Shown piece by piece: positions 35,412 through 48,614 of a stretch of 64,000 nt of DNA (position 1 is its first letter; each line of letters begins with the position of its first letter). The position numbers and the translations under genes were made by a program. The stretch spans positions 44,382,044 through 44,446,043 of the forward strand of contig BTRK01000003.1 of NCBI GenBank assembly GCA_036245805.1. Reading direction: 5' to 3'. The notes under the pieces were generated by a model. That model worked only from the letters and a program-made list of their open reading frames with translations. It made no database searches and was not told the DNA's origin. This DNA comes from Pristionchus mayeri (taxonomy: Eukaryota; Nematoda; Chromadorea; Rhabditida; Neodiplogasteridae).

Positions 35412-38310
35412 ATGTCCAAGTACGGAGTGAGCTCAGAAATCGGCTGCTCAAATGTCCAAGTCTGGGGTTGCCTCAACAAATCGGCTGCTCAAATGTCCAA
35501 GTCAGGAGTGAGCTCAGAAATCCGCTGCTCAAATGTCCAAGTACGGAGTGAGCTCAGAAATCGGCTGCTCAAATGTCCAAGTCTGGGGTTGCCTCAACAA
35601 ATCGGCTGCTCAAATGTCCAAGTCAGGAGTGAGCTCAGAAATCCGCTGCTCAAATGTCCAAGGCGGGGGTTGCCTCAAAAATCGGCTGCTCAAATGTCCA
35701 AGTCTGGGGTTGCCTCAACAATCGGCTGCTCAAATGTCCAAGTCAGGAGTGAGCTCAGAAATCCGCGGCTCAAATGTCCATGTCTGGGGTTGCCTCAAAA
35801 ATCGGCTGCTCAAATGTCCAAGTCTGGGGTTGCCTCAAAAATCGGCTGCTCAAATGTCCAAGTCTGTGGTTGCCTCAACAAATCGGCTGCTCAAATGTCC
35901 AAGTACGGAGTGAGCTCAGAAATCGGCTGCTCAAATGTCCAAGTACGGAGTGAGCTCAGAAATCGGCTGCTCAAATGTCCAAGTACGGAGTGAGCTCAGA
36001 AATCGGCTGCTCAAATGTCCAAGTCTGGGGTTGCCTCAACAATCGGCTGCTCAAATGTCCAAGTCAGTGGTTGCCTCAAAAATCGGCTGCTCAAATGTCC
36101 AAGTCTGGGGTTGCCTCAAAAATCGGCTGCTCAAATGTCCAAGTCTGTGGTTGCCTCAACAAATCGGCTGCTCAAATGTCCAAGTACGGAGTGAGCTCAG
36201 AAATCGGCTGCTCAAATGTCCAAGTACGGAGTGAGCTCAGAAATCGGCTGCTCAAATGTCCAAGTACGGAGTGAGCTCAGAAATCGGCTGCTCAAATGTC
36301 CAAGTCTGGGGTTGCCTCAACAAATCGGCTGCTCAAATGTCCAAGTCAGGAGTGAGCTCAGAAATCCGCTGCTCAAATGTCCAAGTCTGGGGTTGCCTCA
36401 AAAATCGGCTGCTCAAATGTCCAAGTCTGTGGTTGCCTCAACAAATCGGCTGCTCAAATGTCCAAGTACGGAGTGAGCTCAGAAATCGGCTGCTCAAATG
36501 TCCAAGTACGGAGTGAGCTCAGAAATCGGCTGCTCAAATGTCCAAGTACGGAGTGAGCTCAGAAATCGGCTGCTCAAATGTCCAAGTCTGGGGTTGCCTC
36601 AACAAATCGGCTGCTCAAATGTCCAAGTCAGGAGTGAGCTCAGAAATCCGCTGCTCAAATGTCCAAGTACGGAGTGAGCTCAGAAATCGGCTGCTCAAAT
36701 GTCCAAGTCTGGGGTTGCCTCAACAAATCGGCTGCTCAAATGTCCAAGTCAGGAGTGAGCTCAGAAATCCGCTGCTCAAATGTCCAAGGCGGGGGTTGCC
36801 TCAAAAATCGGCTGCTCAAATGTCCAAGTCTGGGGTTGCCTCAACAATCGGCTGCTCAAATGTCCAAGTCAGGAGTGAGCTCAGAAATCCGCGGCTCAAA
36901 TGTCCATGTCTGGGGTTGCCTCAAAAATCGGCTGCTCAAATGTCCAAGTCTGGGGTTGCCTCAAAAATCGGCTGCTCAAATGTCCAAGTCTGTGGTTGCC
37001 TCAACAAATCGGCTGCTCAAATGTCCAAGTACGGAGTGAGCTCAGAAATCGGCTGCTCAAATGTCCAAGTACGGAGTGAGCTCAGAAATCGGCTGCTCAA
37101 ATGTCCAAGTACGGAGTGAGCTCAGAAATCGGCTGCTCAAATGTCCAAGTCTGGGGTTGCCTCAACAATCGGCTGCTCAAATGTCCAAGTCAGTGGTTGC
37201 CTCAAAAATCGGCTGCTCAAATGTCCAAGTCTGGGGTTGCCTCAAAAATCGGCTGCTCAAATGTCCAAGTCTGTGGTTGCCTCAACAAATCGGCTGCTCA
37301 AATGTCCAAGTACGGAGTGAGCTCAGAAATCGGCTGCTCAAATGTCCAAGTACGGAGTGAGCTCAGAAATCGGCTGCTCAAATGTCCAAGTACGGAGTGA
37401 GCTCAGAAATCGGCTGCTCAAATGTCCAAGTCTGGGGTTGCCTCAACAAATCGGCTGCTCAAATGTCCAAGTCAGGAGTGAGCTCAGAAATCCGCTGCTC
37501 AAATGTCCAAGTCTGGGGTTGCCTCAAAAATCGGCTGCTCAAATGTCCAAGTCTGTGGTTGCCTCAACAAATCGGCTGCTCAAATGTCCAAGTACGGAGT
37601 GAGCTCAGAAATCGGCTGCTCAAATGTCCAAGTACGGAGTGAGCTCAGAAATCGGCTGCTCAAATGTCCAAGTACGGAGTGAGCTCAGAAATCGGCTGCT
37701 CAAATGTCCAAGTCTGGGGTTGCCTCAACAAATCGGCTGCTCAAATGTCCAAGTCAGGAGTGAGCTCAGAAATCCGCTGCTCAAATGTCCAAGTACGGAG
37801 TGAGCTCAGAAATCGGCTGCTCAAATGTCCAAGTCTGGGGTTGCCTCAACAAATCGGCTGCTCAAATGTCCAAGTCAGGAGTGAGCTCAGAAATCCGCTG
37901 CTCAAATGTCCAAGGCGGGGGGTTGCCTCAAAAATCGGCTGCTCAAATGTCCAAGTCTGGGGTTGCCTCAACAATCGGCTGCTCAAATGTCCAAGTCAGG
38001 AGTGAGCTCAGAAATCCGCGGCTCAAATGTCCATGTCTGGGGTTGCCTCAAAAATCGGCTGCTCAAATGTCCAAGTCTGGGGTTGCCTCAAAAATCGGCT
38101 GCTCAAATGTCCAAGTCTGTGGTTGCCTCAACAAATCGGCTGCTCAAATGTCCAAGTACGGAGTGAGCTCAGAAATCGGCTGCTCAAATGTCCAAGTACG
38201 GAGTGAGCTCAGAAATCGGCTGCTCAAATGTCCAAGTACGGAGTGAGCTCAGAAATCGGCTGCTCAAATGTCCAAGTCTGGGGTTGCCTCAACAATCGGC
38301 TGCTCAAATG
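35412..38310. repeat. 1,126-bp higher-order repeat, three consecutive copies
   Basis: Starts at 35412, 36538 and 37664 are 1,126 bp apart, or 28 monomers. The first two copies look identical by eye. The third carries a 1-bp insertion in a G run near 37918-37923 (six G instead of five), so matching points after it are 1,127 bp apart, and it is cut short near 38310. The GTCAGTGG box marker lies near 36063 and 37189. This is classical higher-order organisation, with low divergence between copies and higher divergence between the monomers inside one copy. Confidence 0.88.
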
Positions 38311-41300
38311 TCCAAGTCTGTGGTTGCCTCAACAAATCGGCTGCTCAAATGTCCAAGTCTGGGGTTGCCTCAAAAATCGGCTGCTCAAATGTCCAAGTCT
38401 GTGGTTGCCTCAACAAATCGGCTGCTCAAATGTCCAAGTACGGAGTGAGCTCAGAAATCGGCTGCTCAAATGTCCAAGTACGGAGTGAGCTCAGAAATCG
38501 GCTGCTCAAATGTCCAAGTACGGAGTGAGCTCAGAAATCGGCTGCTCAAATGTCCAAGTCTGGGGTTGCCTCAACAAATCGGCTGCTCAAATGTCCAAGT
38601 CAGGAGTGAGCTCAGAAATCCGCTGCTCAAATGTCCAAGTACGGAGTGAGCTCAGAAATCGGCTGCTCAAATGTCCAAGTCTGGGGTTGCCTCAACAAAT
38701 CGGCTGCTCAAATGTCCAAGTCAGGAGTGAGCTCAGAAATCCGCTGCTCAAATGTCCAAGGCGGGGGTTGCCTCAAAAATCGGCTGCTCAAATGTCCAAG
38801 TCTGGGGTTGCCTCAACAATCGGCTGCTCAAATGTCCAAGTCAGGAGTGAGCTCAGAAATCCGCGGCTCAAATGTCCATGTCTGGGGTTGCCTCAAAAAT
38901 CGGCTGCTCAAATGTCCAAGTCTGGGGTTGCCTCAAAAATCGGCTGCTCAAATGTCCAAGTCTGTGGTTGCCTCAACAAATCGGCTGCTCAAATGTCCAA
39001 GTACGGAGTGAGCTCAGAAATCGGCTGCTCAAATGTCCAAGTACGGAGTGAGCTCAGAAATCGGCTGCTCAAATGTCCAAGTACGGAGTGAGCTCAGAAA
39101 TCGGCTGCTCAAATGTCCAAGTCTGTGGTTGCCTCAACAAATCGGCTGCTCAAATGTCCAAGTACGGAGTGAGCTCAGAAATCGGCTGCTCAAATGTCCA
39201 AGTACGGAGTGAGCTCAGAAATCGGCTGCTCAAATGTCCAAGTCTGGGGTTGCCTCAACAATCGGCTGCTCAAATGTCCAAGTCTGTGGTTGCCTCAAAA
39301 ATCGGCTGCTCAAATGTCCAAGTCTGGGGTTGCCTCAACAAATCGGCTGCTCAAATGTCCAAGTCAGGAGTGAGCTCAGAAATCCGCTGCTCAAATGTCC
39401 AAGTACGGAGTGAGCTCAGAAATCGGCTGCTCAAATGTCCAAGTCTGGGGTTGCCTCAACAAATCGGCTGCTCAAATGTCCAAGTCAGGAGTGAGCTCAG
39501 AAATCCGCTGCTCAAATGTCCAAGGCGGGGGTTGCCTCAAAAATCGGCTGCTCAAATGTCCAAGTCTGGGGTTGCCTCAACAATCGGCTGCTCAAATGTC
39601 CAAGTCAGGAGTGAGCTCAGAAATCCGCGGCTCAAATGTCCATGTCTGGGGTTGCCTCAAAAATCGGCTGCTCAAATGTCCAAGTCTGGGGTTGCCTCAA
39701 AAATCGGCTGCTCAAATGTCCAAGTCTGTGGTTGCCTCAACAAATCGGCTGCTCAAATGTCCAAGTACGGAGTGAGCTCAGAAATCGGCTGCTCAAATGT
39801 CCAAGTACGGAGTGAGCTCAGAAATCGGCTGCTCAAATGTCCAAGTACGGAGTGAGCTCAGAAATCGGCTGCTCAAATGTCCAAGTCTGTGGTTGCCTCA
39901 ACAAATCGGCTGCTCAAATGTCCAAGTACGGAGTGAGCTCAGAAATCGGCTGCTCAAATGTCCAAGTACGGAGTGAGCTCAGAAATCGGCTGCTCAAATG
40001 TCCAAGTCTGGGGTTGCCTCAACAATCGGCTGCTCAAATGTCCAAGTCTGTGGTTGCCTCAAAAATCGGCTGCTCAAATGTCCAAGTCTGGGGTTGCCTC
40101 AAAAATCGGCTGCTCAAATGTCCAAGTCTGTGGTTGCCTCAACAAATCGGCTGCTCAAATGTCCAAGTACGGAGTGAGCTCAGAAATCGGCTGCTCAAAT
40201 GTCCAAGTACGGAGTGAGCTCAGAAATCGGCTGCTCAAATGTCCAAGTACGGAGTGAGCTCAGAAATCGGCTGCTCAAATGTCCAAGTCTGGGGTTGCCT
40301 CAACAAATCGGCTGCTCAAATGTCCAAGTCAGGAGTGAGCTCAGAAATCCGCTGCTCAAATGTCCAAGTACGGAGTGAGCTCAGAAATCGGCTGCTCAAA
40401 TGTCCAAGTCTGGGGTTGCCTCAACAAATCGGCTGCTCAAATGTCCAAGTCAGGAGTGAGCTCAGAAATCCGCTGCTCAAATGTCCAAGGCGGGGGTTGC
40501 CTCAAAAATCGGCTGCTCAAATGTCCAAGTCTGGGGTTGCCTCAACAATCGGCTGCTCAAATGTCCAAGTCAGGAGTGAGCTCAGAAATCCGCGGCTCAA
40601 ATGTCCATGTCTGGGGTTGCCTCAAAAATCGGCTGCTCAAATGTCCAAGTCTGGGGTTGCCTCAAAAATCGGCTGCTCAAATGTCCAAGTCTGTGGTTGC
40701 CTCAACAAATCGGCTGCTCAAATGTCCAAGTACGGAGTGAGCTCAGAAATCGGCTGCTCAAATGTCCAAGTACGGAGTGAGCTCAGAAATCGGCTGCTCA
40801 AATGTCCAAGTACGGAGTGAGCTCAGAAATCGGCTGCTCAAATGTCCAAGTCTGGGGTTGCCTCAACAATCGGCTGCTCAAATGTCCAAGTCAGTGGTTG
40901 CCTCAAAAATCGGCTGCTCAAATGTCCAAGTCTGGGGTTGCCTCAAAAATCGGCTGCTCAAATGTCCAAGTCTGTGGTTGCCTCAACAAATCGGCTGCTC
41001 AAATGTCCAAGTACGGAGTGAGCTCAGAAATCGGCTGCTCAAATGTCCAAGTACGGAGTGAGCTCAGAAATCGGCTGCTCAAATGTCCAAGTACGGAGTG
41101 AGCTCAGAAATCGGCTGCTCAAATGTCCAAGTACGGAGTGAGCTCAGAAATCGGCTGCTCAAATGTCCAAGTACGGAGTGAGCTCAGAAATCGGCTGCTC
41201 AAATGTCCAAGTCTGGGGTTGCCTCAACAATCGGCTGCTCAAATGTCCAAGTCTGTGGTTGCCTCAACAAATCGGCTGCTCAAATGTCCAAGTCTGGGGT

Positions 41301-41906
41301 TGCCTCAAAAATCGGCTGCTCAAATGTCCAAGTCTGTGGTTGCCTCAACAAATCGGCTGCTCAAATGTCCAAGTACGGAGTGAGCTCAGAAATCGGCTGC
41401 TCAAATGTCCAAGTACGGAGTGAGCTCAGAAATCGGCTGCTCAAATGTCCAAGTCTGGGGTTGCCTCAACAAATCGGCTGCTCAAATGTCCAAGTCAGGA
41501 GTGAGCTCAGAAATCCGCTGCTCAAATGTCCAAGTACGGAGTGAGCTCAGAAATCGGCTGCTCAAATGTCCAAGTCTGGGGTTGCCTCAACAAATCGGCT
41601 GCTCAAATGTCCAAGTCAGGAGTGAGCTCAGAAATCCGCTGCTCAAATGTCCAAGGCGGGGGTTGCCTCAAAAATCGGCTGCTCAAATGTCCAAGTCTGG
41701 GGTTGCCTCAACAATCGGCTGCTCAAATGTCCAAGTCAGGAGTGAGCTCAGAAATCCGCGGCTCAAATGTCCATGTCTGGGGTTGCCTCAAAAATCGGCT
41801 GCTCAAATGTCCAAGTCTGGGGTTGCCTCAAAAATCGGCTGCTCAAATGTCCAAGTCTGTGGTTGCCTCAACAAATCGGCTGCTCAAATGTCCAAGTACG
41901 GAGTGA
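35533..41906. repeat. Seven dispersed copies of a 381-bp module
   Basis: The module starts at 35533, 36659, 37785, 38631, 39395, 40360 and 41526, with spacings of 1126, 1126, 846, 764, 965 and 1166 bp. Its signature is the hybrid box GGCGGGGGTTGCC, in which a G-rich head meets a type A tail (near 35661, 36787, 37914, 38760, 39524, 40489 and 41655). Six copies keep the same 126-codon open frame. The third is frameshifted by the extra G near 37920. The frame's conservation is explained by recent copying and is not evidence for a protein. Confidence 0.88.
37911..37926. other. Single-base insertion in a G run
   Basis: The hybrid box GGCGGGGGTTGCC has six G after C here instead of five, found only in this one of seven module copies. 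It shifts the register by one base and breaks the 126-codon open frame present in the other six. It may be a true mutation or a homopolymer sequencing or consensus error. Confidence 0.8.
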
Positions 41907-43042
41907 GCTCAGAAATCGGCTGCTCAAATGTCCAAGTACGGAGTGAGCTCAGAAATCGGCTGCTCAAATGTCCAAGTACGGAGTGAGCTCAGAAATCGGC
42001 TGCTCAAATGTCCAAGTCTGGGGTTGCCTCAACAATCGGCTGCTCAAATGTCCAAGTCTGTGGTTGCCTCAAAAATCGGCTGCTCAAATGTCCAAGTCTG
42101 GGGTTGCCTCAAAAATCGGCTGCTCAAATGTCCAAGTCTGTGGTTGCCTCAACAAATCGGCTGCTCAAATGTCCAAGTACGGAGTGAGCTCAGAAATCGG
42201 CTGCTCAAATGTCCAAGTACGGAGTGAGCTCAGAAATCGGCTGCTCAAATGTCCAAGTACGGAGTGAGCTCAGAAATCGGCTGCTCAAATGTCCAAGTCT
42301 GGGGTTGCCTCAACAAATCGGCTGCTCAAATGTCCAAGTCAGGAGTGAGCTCAGAAATCCGCTGCTCAAATGTCCAAGTCTGGGGTTGCCTCAAAAATCG
42401 GCTGCTCAAATGTCCAAGTCTGTGGTTGCCTCAACAAATCGGCTGCTCAAATGTCCAAGTACGGAGTGAGCTCAGAAATCGGCTGCTCAAATGTCCAAGT
42501 CTGGGGTTGCCTCAACAATCGGCTGCTCAAATGTCCAAGTCTGGGGTTGCCTCAAAAATCGGCTGCTCAAATGTCCAAGTCTGTGGTTGCCTCAACAAAT
42601 CGGCTGCTCAAATGTCCAAGTACGGAGTGAGCTCAGAAATCGGCTGCTCAAATGTCCAAGTACGGAGTGAGCTCAGAAATCGGCTGCTCAAATGTCCAAG
42701 TACGGAGTGAGCTCAGAAATCGGCTGCTCAAATGTCCAAGTCTGGGGTTGCCTCAACAAATCGGCTGCTCAAATGTCCAAGTCAGGAGTGAGCTCAGAAA
42801 TCCGCTGCTCAAATGTCCAAGTCTGGGGTTGCCTCAAAAATCGGCTGCTCAAATGTCCAAGTCTGTGGTTGCCTCAACAAATCGGCTGCTCAAATGTCCA
42901 AGTAAGGAGTGAGCTCAGAAATCGGCTGCTCAAATGTCCAAGTCTGGGGTTGCCTCAAAAATCGGCTGCTCAAATGTCCAAGTCTGTGGTTGCCTCAACA
43001 AATCGGCTGCTCAAATGTCCAAGTACGGAGTGAGCTCAGAAA

Positions 43043-44712
43043 TCGGCTGCTCAAATGTCCAAGTACGGAGTGAGCTCAGAAATCTGCTGCTCAAATGTCC
43101 AAGTACGGAGTGAGCTCAGAAATCGGCTGCTCAAATGTCCAAGTCTGGGGTTGCCTCAACAAATCGGCTGCTCAAATGTCCAAGTCAGGAGTGAGCTCAG
43201 AAATCCGCTGCTCAAATGTCCAAGTCTGGGGTTGCCTCAAAAATCGGCTGCTCAAATGTCCAAGTCTGTGGTTGCCTCAACAAATCGGCTGCTCAAATGT
43301 CCAAGTACGGAGTGAGCTCAGAAATCGGCTGCTCAAATGTCCAAGTCTGGGGTTGCCTCAAAAATCGGCTGCTCAAATGTCCAAGTCTGTGGTTGCCTCA
43401 ACAAATCGGCTGCTCAAATGTCCAAGTACGGAGTGAGCTCAGAAATCGGCTGCTCAAATGTCCAAGTACGGAGTGAGCTCAGAAATCTGCTGCTCAAATG
43501 TCGAAGTACGGAGTGAGCTCAGAAATCAGCTGCTCAAATGTCCAAGCCTGGGGTTGCCTCAACAAATCGGCTGCTCAAATGTCCAAGTCTGGGGTTGCCT
43601 CAAAATCGGCTGCTCAAATGTCCAAGTACGGAGTGAGCTCAGAAATCGGCTGCTCAAATGTCCAAGTCTGGGGTTTCCTCAAAAATCGGCTGCTCAAATG
43701 TCCAAGTCTGTGGTTGCCTCAACAAATCGGCTGCTCAAATGTCCAAGTACGGAGTGAGCTCAGAAATCGGCTGCTCAAATGTCCAAGTCTGGGGTTGCCT
43801 CAAAAATCGGCTGCTCAAATGTCCAAGTCTGGGGTTGCCTCAAAAATCGGCTGCTCAAATGTCCATGTCCGGAGTGAGCTCAGAAATCGGCTGCTCAAAT
43901 GTCCAAGTCTGGGGTTGCCTCAACAAATCGGCTGCTCAAATGTCCAAGTACGGAGTGAGCTCAGAAATCGGCTGCTCAAATGTCCAAGTACGGAGTGAGC
44001 TCAGAAATCTGCTGCTCAAATGTCCAAGTACGGAGTGAGCTCAGAAATCGGCTGCTCAAATGTCCAAGTCTGGGGTTGCCTCAACAAATCGGCTGCTCAA
44101 ATGTCCAAGTCAGGAGTGAGCTCAGAAATCCGCTGCTCAAATGTCCAAGTCTGGGGTTGCCTCAAAAATCGGCTGCTCAAATGTCCAAGTCTGTGGTTGC
44201 CTCAACAAATCGGCTGCTCAAATGTCCAAGTACGGAGTGAGCTCAGAAATCGGCTGCTCAAATATCCAAGTCTGGGGTTGCCTCAAAAATCGGCTGCTCA
44301 AATGTCCAAGTCTGTGGTTGCCTCAACAAATCGGCTGCTCAAATGTCCAAGTACGGAGTGAGCTCAGAAATCGGCTGCTCAAATGTCCAAGTACGGAGTG
44401 AGCTCAGAAATCTGCTGCTCAAATGTCCAAGTACGGAGTGAGCTCAGAAATCGGCTGCTCAAATGTCCAAGTCTGGGGTTGCCTCAACAAATCGGCTGCT
44501 CAAATGTCCAAGTCTGGGGTTGCCTCAAAATCGGCTGCTCAAATGTCCAAGTCTGGGGTTGCCTCAAAAATCGGCTGCTCAAATGTCCAAGTCTGTGGTT
44601 GCCTCAACAAATCGGCTGCTCAAATGTCCAAGTACGGAGTGAGCTCAGAAATCTGCTGCTCAAATGTCCAAGTACGGAGTGAGCTCAGAAATCGGCTGCT
44701 CAAATGTCCAAG
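43043..44712. repeat. Block duplicated at 3,902-bp spacing, copy 1
   Basis: This 1,670-bp block matches 46945-48614. Both contain the rare pair TGTCGAAG plus AATCAGCTG (near 43501-43526 and 47403-47428). Differences are few: AAGCCTGG near 43545, AAATATCC near 44263 and, in the other copy, CTGGTGTT near 47692. Confidence 0.85.
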
Positions 44713-46888
44713 TCAGGAGTGAGCTCAGAAATCCGCTGCTCAAATGTCCAAGTCTGGGGTTGCCTCAAAAATCGGCTGCTCAAATGTCCAAGTCTGTGGT
44801 TGCCTCAACAAATCGGCTGCTCAAATGTCCAAGTACGGAGTGAGCTCAGAAATCGGCTGCTCAAATGTCCAAGTCTGGGGTTGCATCAAAAATCGGCTGC
44901 TCAAATGTCCAAGTCTGTGGTTGCCTCAACAAATCGGCTGCTCAAATGTCCAAGTACGGAGTGAGCTCAGAAATCGGCTGCTCAAATGTCCAAGTACGGA
45001 GTGAGCTCAGAAATCTGCTGCTCAAATGTCCAAGTACGGAGTGAGCTCAGAAATCGGCTGCTCAAATGTCCAAGTCTGGGGTTGCCTCAACAAATCGGCT
45101 GCTCAAATGTCCAAGTCAGGAGTGAGCTCAGAAATCCGCTGCTCAAATGTCCAAGTCTGGGGTTGCCTCAAAAATCGGCTGCTCAAATGTCCAAGTCTGT
45201 GGTTGCCTCAACAAATCGGCTGCTCAAATGTCCAAGTACGGAGTGAGCTCAGAAATCGGCTGCTCAAATGTCCAAGTCTGGGGTTGCCTCAAAAATCGGC
45301 TGCTCAAATGTCCAAGTCTGTGGTTGCCTCAACAAATCGGCTGCTCAAATGTCCAAGTACGGAGTGAGCTCAGAAATCGGCTGCTCAAATGTCCAAGTAC
45401 GGAGTGAGCTCAGAAATCTGCTGCTCAAATGTCGAAGTACGGAGTGAGCTCAGAAATCAGCTGCTCAAATGTCCAAGTCTGGGGTTGCCTCAACAAATCG
45501 GCTGCTCAAATGTCCAAGTCTGGGGTTGCCTCAAAATCGGCTGCTCAAATGTCCAAGTACGGAGTGAGCTCAGAAATCGGCTGCTCAAATGTCCAAGTCT
45601 GTGGTTGCCTCAACAAATCGGCTGCTCAAATGTCCAAGTACGGAGTGAGCTCAGAAATCGGCTGCTCAAATGTCCAAGTACGGAGTGAGCTCAGAAATCT
45701 GCTGCTCAAATGTCCAAGTACGGAGTGAGCTCAGAAATCGGCTGCTCAAATGTCCAAGTCTGGGGTTGCCTCAACAAATCGGCTGCTCAAATGTCCAAGT
45801 CTGGGGTTGCCTCAAAATCGGCTGCTCAAATGTCCAAGTCTGGGGTTGCCTCAAAAATCGGCTGCTCAAATGTCCAAGTCTGTGGTTGCCTCAACAAATC
45901 GGCTGCTCAAATGTCCAAGTACGGAGTGAGCTCAGAAATCTGCTGCTCAAATGTCCAAGTACGGAGTGAGCTCAGAAATCGGCTGCTCAAATGTCCAAGT
46001 CAGGAGTGAGCTCAGAAATCCGCTGCTCAAATGTCCAAGTCTGGGGTTGCCTCAAAAATCGGCTGCTCAAATGTCCAAGTCTGTGGTTGCCTCAACAAAT
46101 CGGCTGCTCAAATGTCCAAGTACGGAGTGAGCTCAGAAATCGGCTGCTCAAATGTCCAAGTCTGGGGTTGCATCAAAAATCGGCTGCTCAAATGTCCAAG
46201 TCTGTGGTTGCCTCAACAAATCGGCTGCTCAAATGTCCAAGTACGGAGTGAGCTCAGAAATCGGCTGCTCAAATGTCCAAGTACGGAGTGAGCTCAGAAA
46301 TCTGCTGCTCAAATGTCCAAGTACGGAGTGAGCTCAGAAATCGGCTGCTCAAATGTCCAAGTCTGGGGTTGCCTCAACAAATCGGCTGCTCAAATGTCCA
46401 AGTCAGGAGTGAGCTCAGAAATCCGCTGCTCAAATGTCCAAGTCTGGGGTTGCCTCAAAAATCGGCTGCTCAAATGTCCAAGTCTGTGGTTGCCTCAACA
46501 AATCGGCTGCTCAAATGTCCAAGTACGGAGTGAGCTCAGAAATCGGCTGCTCAAATGTCCAAGTCTGGGGTTGCCTCAAAAATCGGCTGCTCAAATGTCC
46601 AAGTCTGTGGTTGCCTCAACAAATCGGCTGCTCAAATGTCCAAGTACGGAGTGAGCTCAGAAATCGGCTGCTCAAATGTCCAAGTACGGAGTGAGCTCAG
46701 AAATCTGCTGCTCAAATGTCGAAGTACGGAGTGAGCTCAGAAATCAGCTGCTCAAATGTCCAAGTCTGGGGTTGCCTCAACAAATCGGCTGCTCAAATGT
46801 CCAAGTCTGGGGTTGCCTCAAAATCGGCTGCTCAAATGTCCAAGTACGGAGTGAGCTCAGAAATCGGCTGCTCAAATGTCCAAGTCTG
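44290..46888. repeat. Tandem duplication, 1,287-bp period
   Basis: 44290-45576 is followed directly by 45577-46863, with the match continuing to about 46888. The TTGCATCAA change (near 44882 and 46169) and the TGTCGAAG plus AATCAGCTG pair (near 45432-45456 and 46719-46743) are in both. The period is 32 monomers with length changes. It lies inside the 403/241-bp zone and is built from those units. Confidence 0.87.
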
Positions 46889-46944
46889 GGGTTTCCTCAA
46901 AAATCGGCTGCTCAAATGTCCAAGTCTGTGGTTGCCTCAACAAA

Positions 46945-48614
46945 TCGGCTGCTCAAATGTCCAAGTACGGAGTGAGCTCAGAAATCTGCTGCTCAAATGT
47001 CCAAGTACGGAGTGAGCTCAGAAATCGGCTGCTCAAATGTCCAAGTCTGGGGTTGCCTCAACAAATCGGCTGCTCAAATGTCCAAGTCAGGAGTGAGCTC
47101 AGAAATCCGCTGCTCAAATGTCCAAGTCTGGGGTTGCCTCAAAAATCGGCTGCTCAAATGTCCAAGTCTGTGGTTGCCTCAACAAATCGGCTGCTCAAAT
47201 GTCCAAGTACGGAGTGAGCTCAGAAATCGGCTGCTCAAATGTCCAAGTCTGGGGTTGCCTCAAAAATCGGCTGCTCAAATGTCCAAGTCTGTGGTTGCCT
47301 CAACAAATCGGCTGCTCAAATGTCCAAGTACGGAGTGAGCTCAGAAATCGGCTGCTCAAATGTCCAAGTACGGAGTGAGCTCAGAAATCTGCTGCTCAAA
47401 TGTCGAAGTACGGAGTGAGCTCAGAAATCAGCTGCTCAAATGTCCAAGTCTGGGGTTGCCTCAACAAATCGGCTGCTCAAATGTCCAAGTCTGGGGTTGC
47501 CTCAAAATCGGCTGCTCAAATGTCCAAGTACGGAGTGAGCTCAGAAATCGGCTGCTCAAATGTCCAAGTCTGGGGTTTCCTCAAAAATCGGCTGCTCAAA
47601 TGTCCAAGTCTGTGGTTGCCTCAACAAATCGGCTGCTCAAATGTCCAAGTACGGAGTGAGCTCAGAAATCGGCTGCTCAAATGTCCAAGTCTGGTGTTGC
47701 CTCAAAAATCGGCTGCTCAAATGTCCAAGTCTGGGGTTGCCTCAAAAATCGGCTGCTCAAATGTCCATGTCCGGAGTGAGCTCAGAAATCGGCTGCTCAA
47801 ATGTCCAAGTCTGGGGTTGCCTCAACAAATCGGCTGCTCAAATGTCCAAGTACGGAGTGAGCTCAGAAATCGGCTGCTCAAATGTCCAAGTACGGAGTGA
47901 GCTCAGAAATCTGCTGCTCAAATGTCCAAGTACGGAGTGAGCTCAGAAATCGGCTGCTCAAATGTCCAAGTCTGGGGTTGCCTCAACAAATCGGCTGCTC
48001 AAATGTCCAAGTCAGGAGTGAGCTCAGAAATCCGCTGCTCAAATGTCCAAGTCTGGGGTTGCCTCAAAAATCGGCTGCTCAAATGTCCAAGTCTGTGGTT
48101 GCCTCAACAAATCGGCTGCTCAAATGTCCAAGTACGGAGTGAGCTCAGAAATCGGCTGCTCAAATGTCCAAGTCTGGGGTTGCCTCAAAAATCGGCTGCT
48201 CAAATGTCCAAGTCTGTGGTTGCCTCAACAAATCGGCTGCTCAAATGTCCAAGTACGGAGTGAGCTCAGAAATCGGCTGCTCAAATGTCCAAGTACGGAG
48301 TGAGCTCAGAAATCTGCTGCTCAAATGTCCAAGTACGGAGTGAGCTCAGAAATCGGCTGCTCAAATGTCCAAGTCTGGGGTTGCCTCAACAAATCGGCTG
48401 CTCAAATGTCCAAGTCTGGGGTTGCCTCAAAATCGGCTGCTCAAATGTCCAAGTCTGGGGTTGCCTCAAAAATCGGCTGCTCAAATGTCCAAGTCTGTGG
48501 TTGCCTCAACAAATCGGCTGCTCAAATGTCCAAGTACGGAGTGAGCTCAGAAATCTGCTGCTCAAATGTCCAAGTACGGAGTGAGCTCAGAAATCGGCTG
48601 CTCAAATGTCCAAG
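46945..48614. repeat. Block duplicated at 3,902-bp spacing, copy 2
   Basis: This is the second copy of 43043-44712. The 1,287-bp tandem duplication lies almost wholly between the two copies and may have pushed them apart. The TGTCGAAG marker is found four times in the zone (near 43501, 45432, 46719 and 47403), tracing the copying path. Confidence 0.85.

Noticed and set aside
35533..41906. Family of 126-codon paralogous genes
   Set aside because: Sequence identity is uniform in and out of the frame, one copy is frameshifted, and the block is an ordinary higher-order repeat module.
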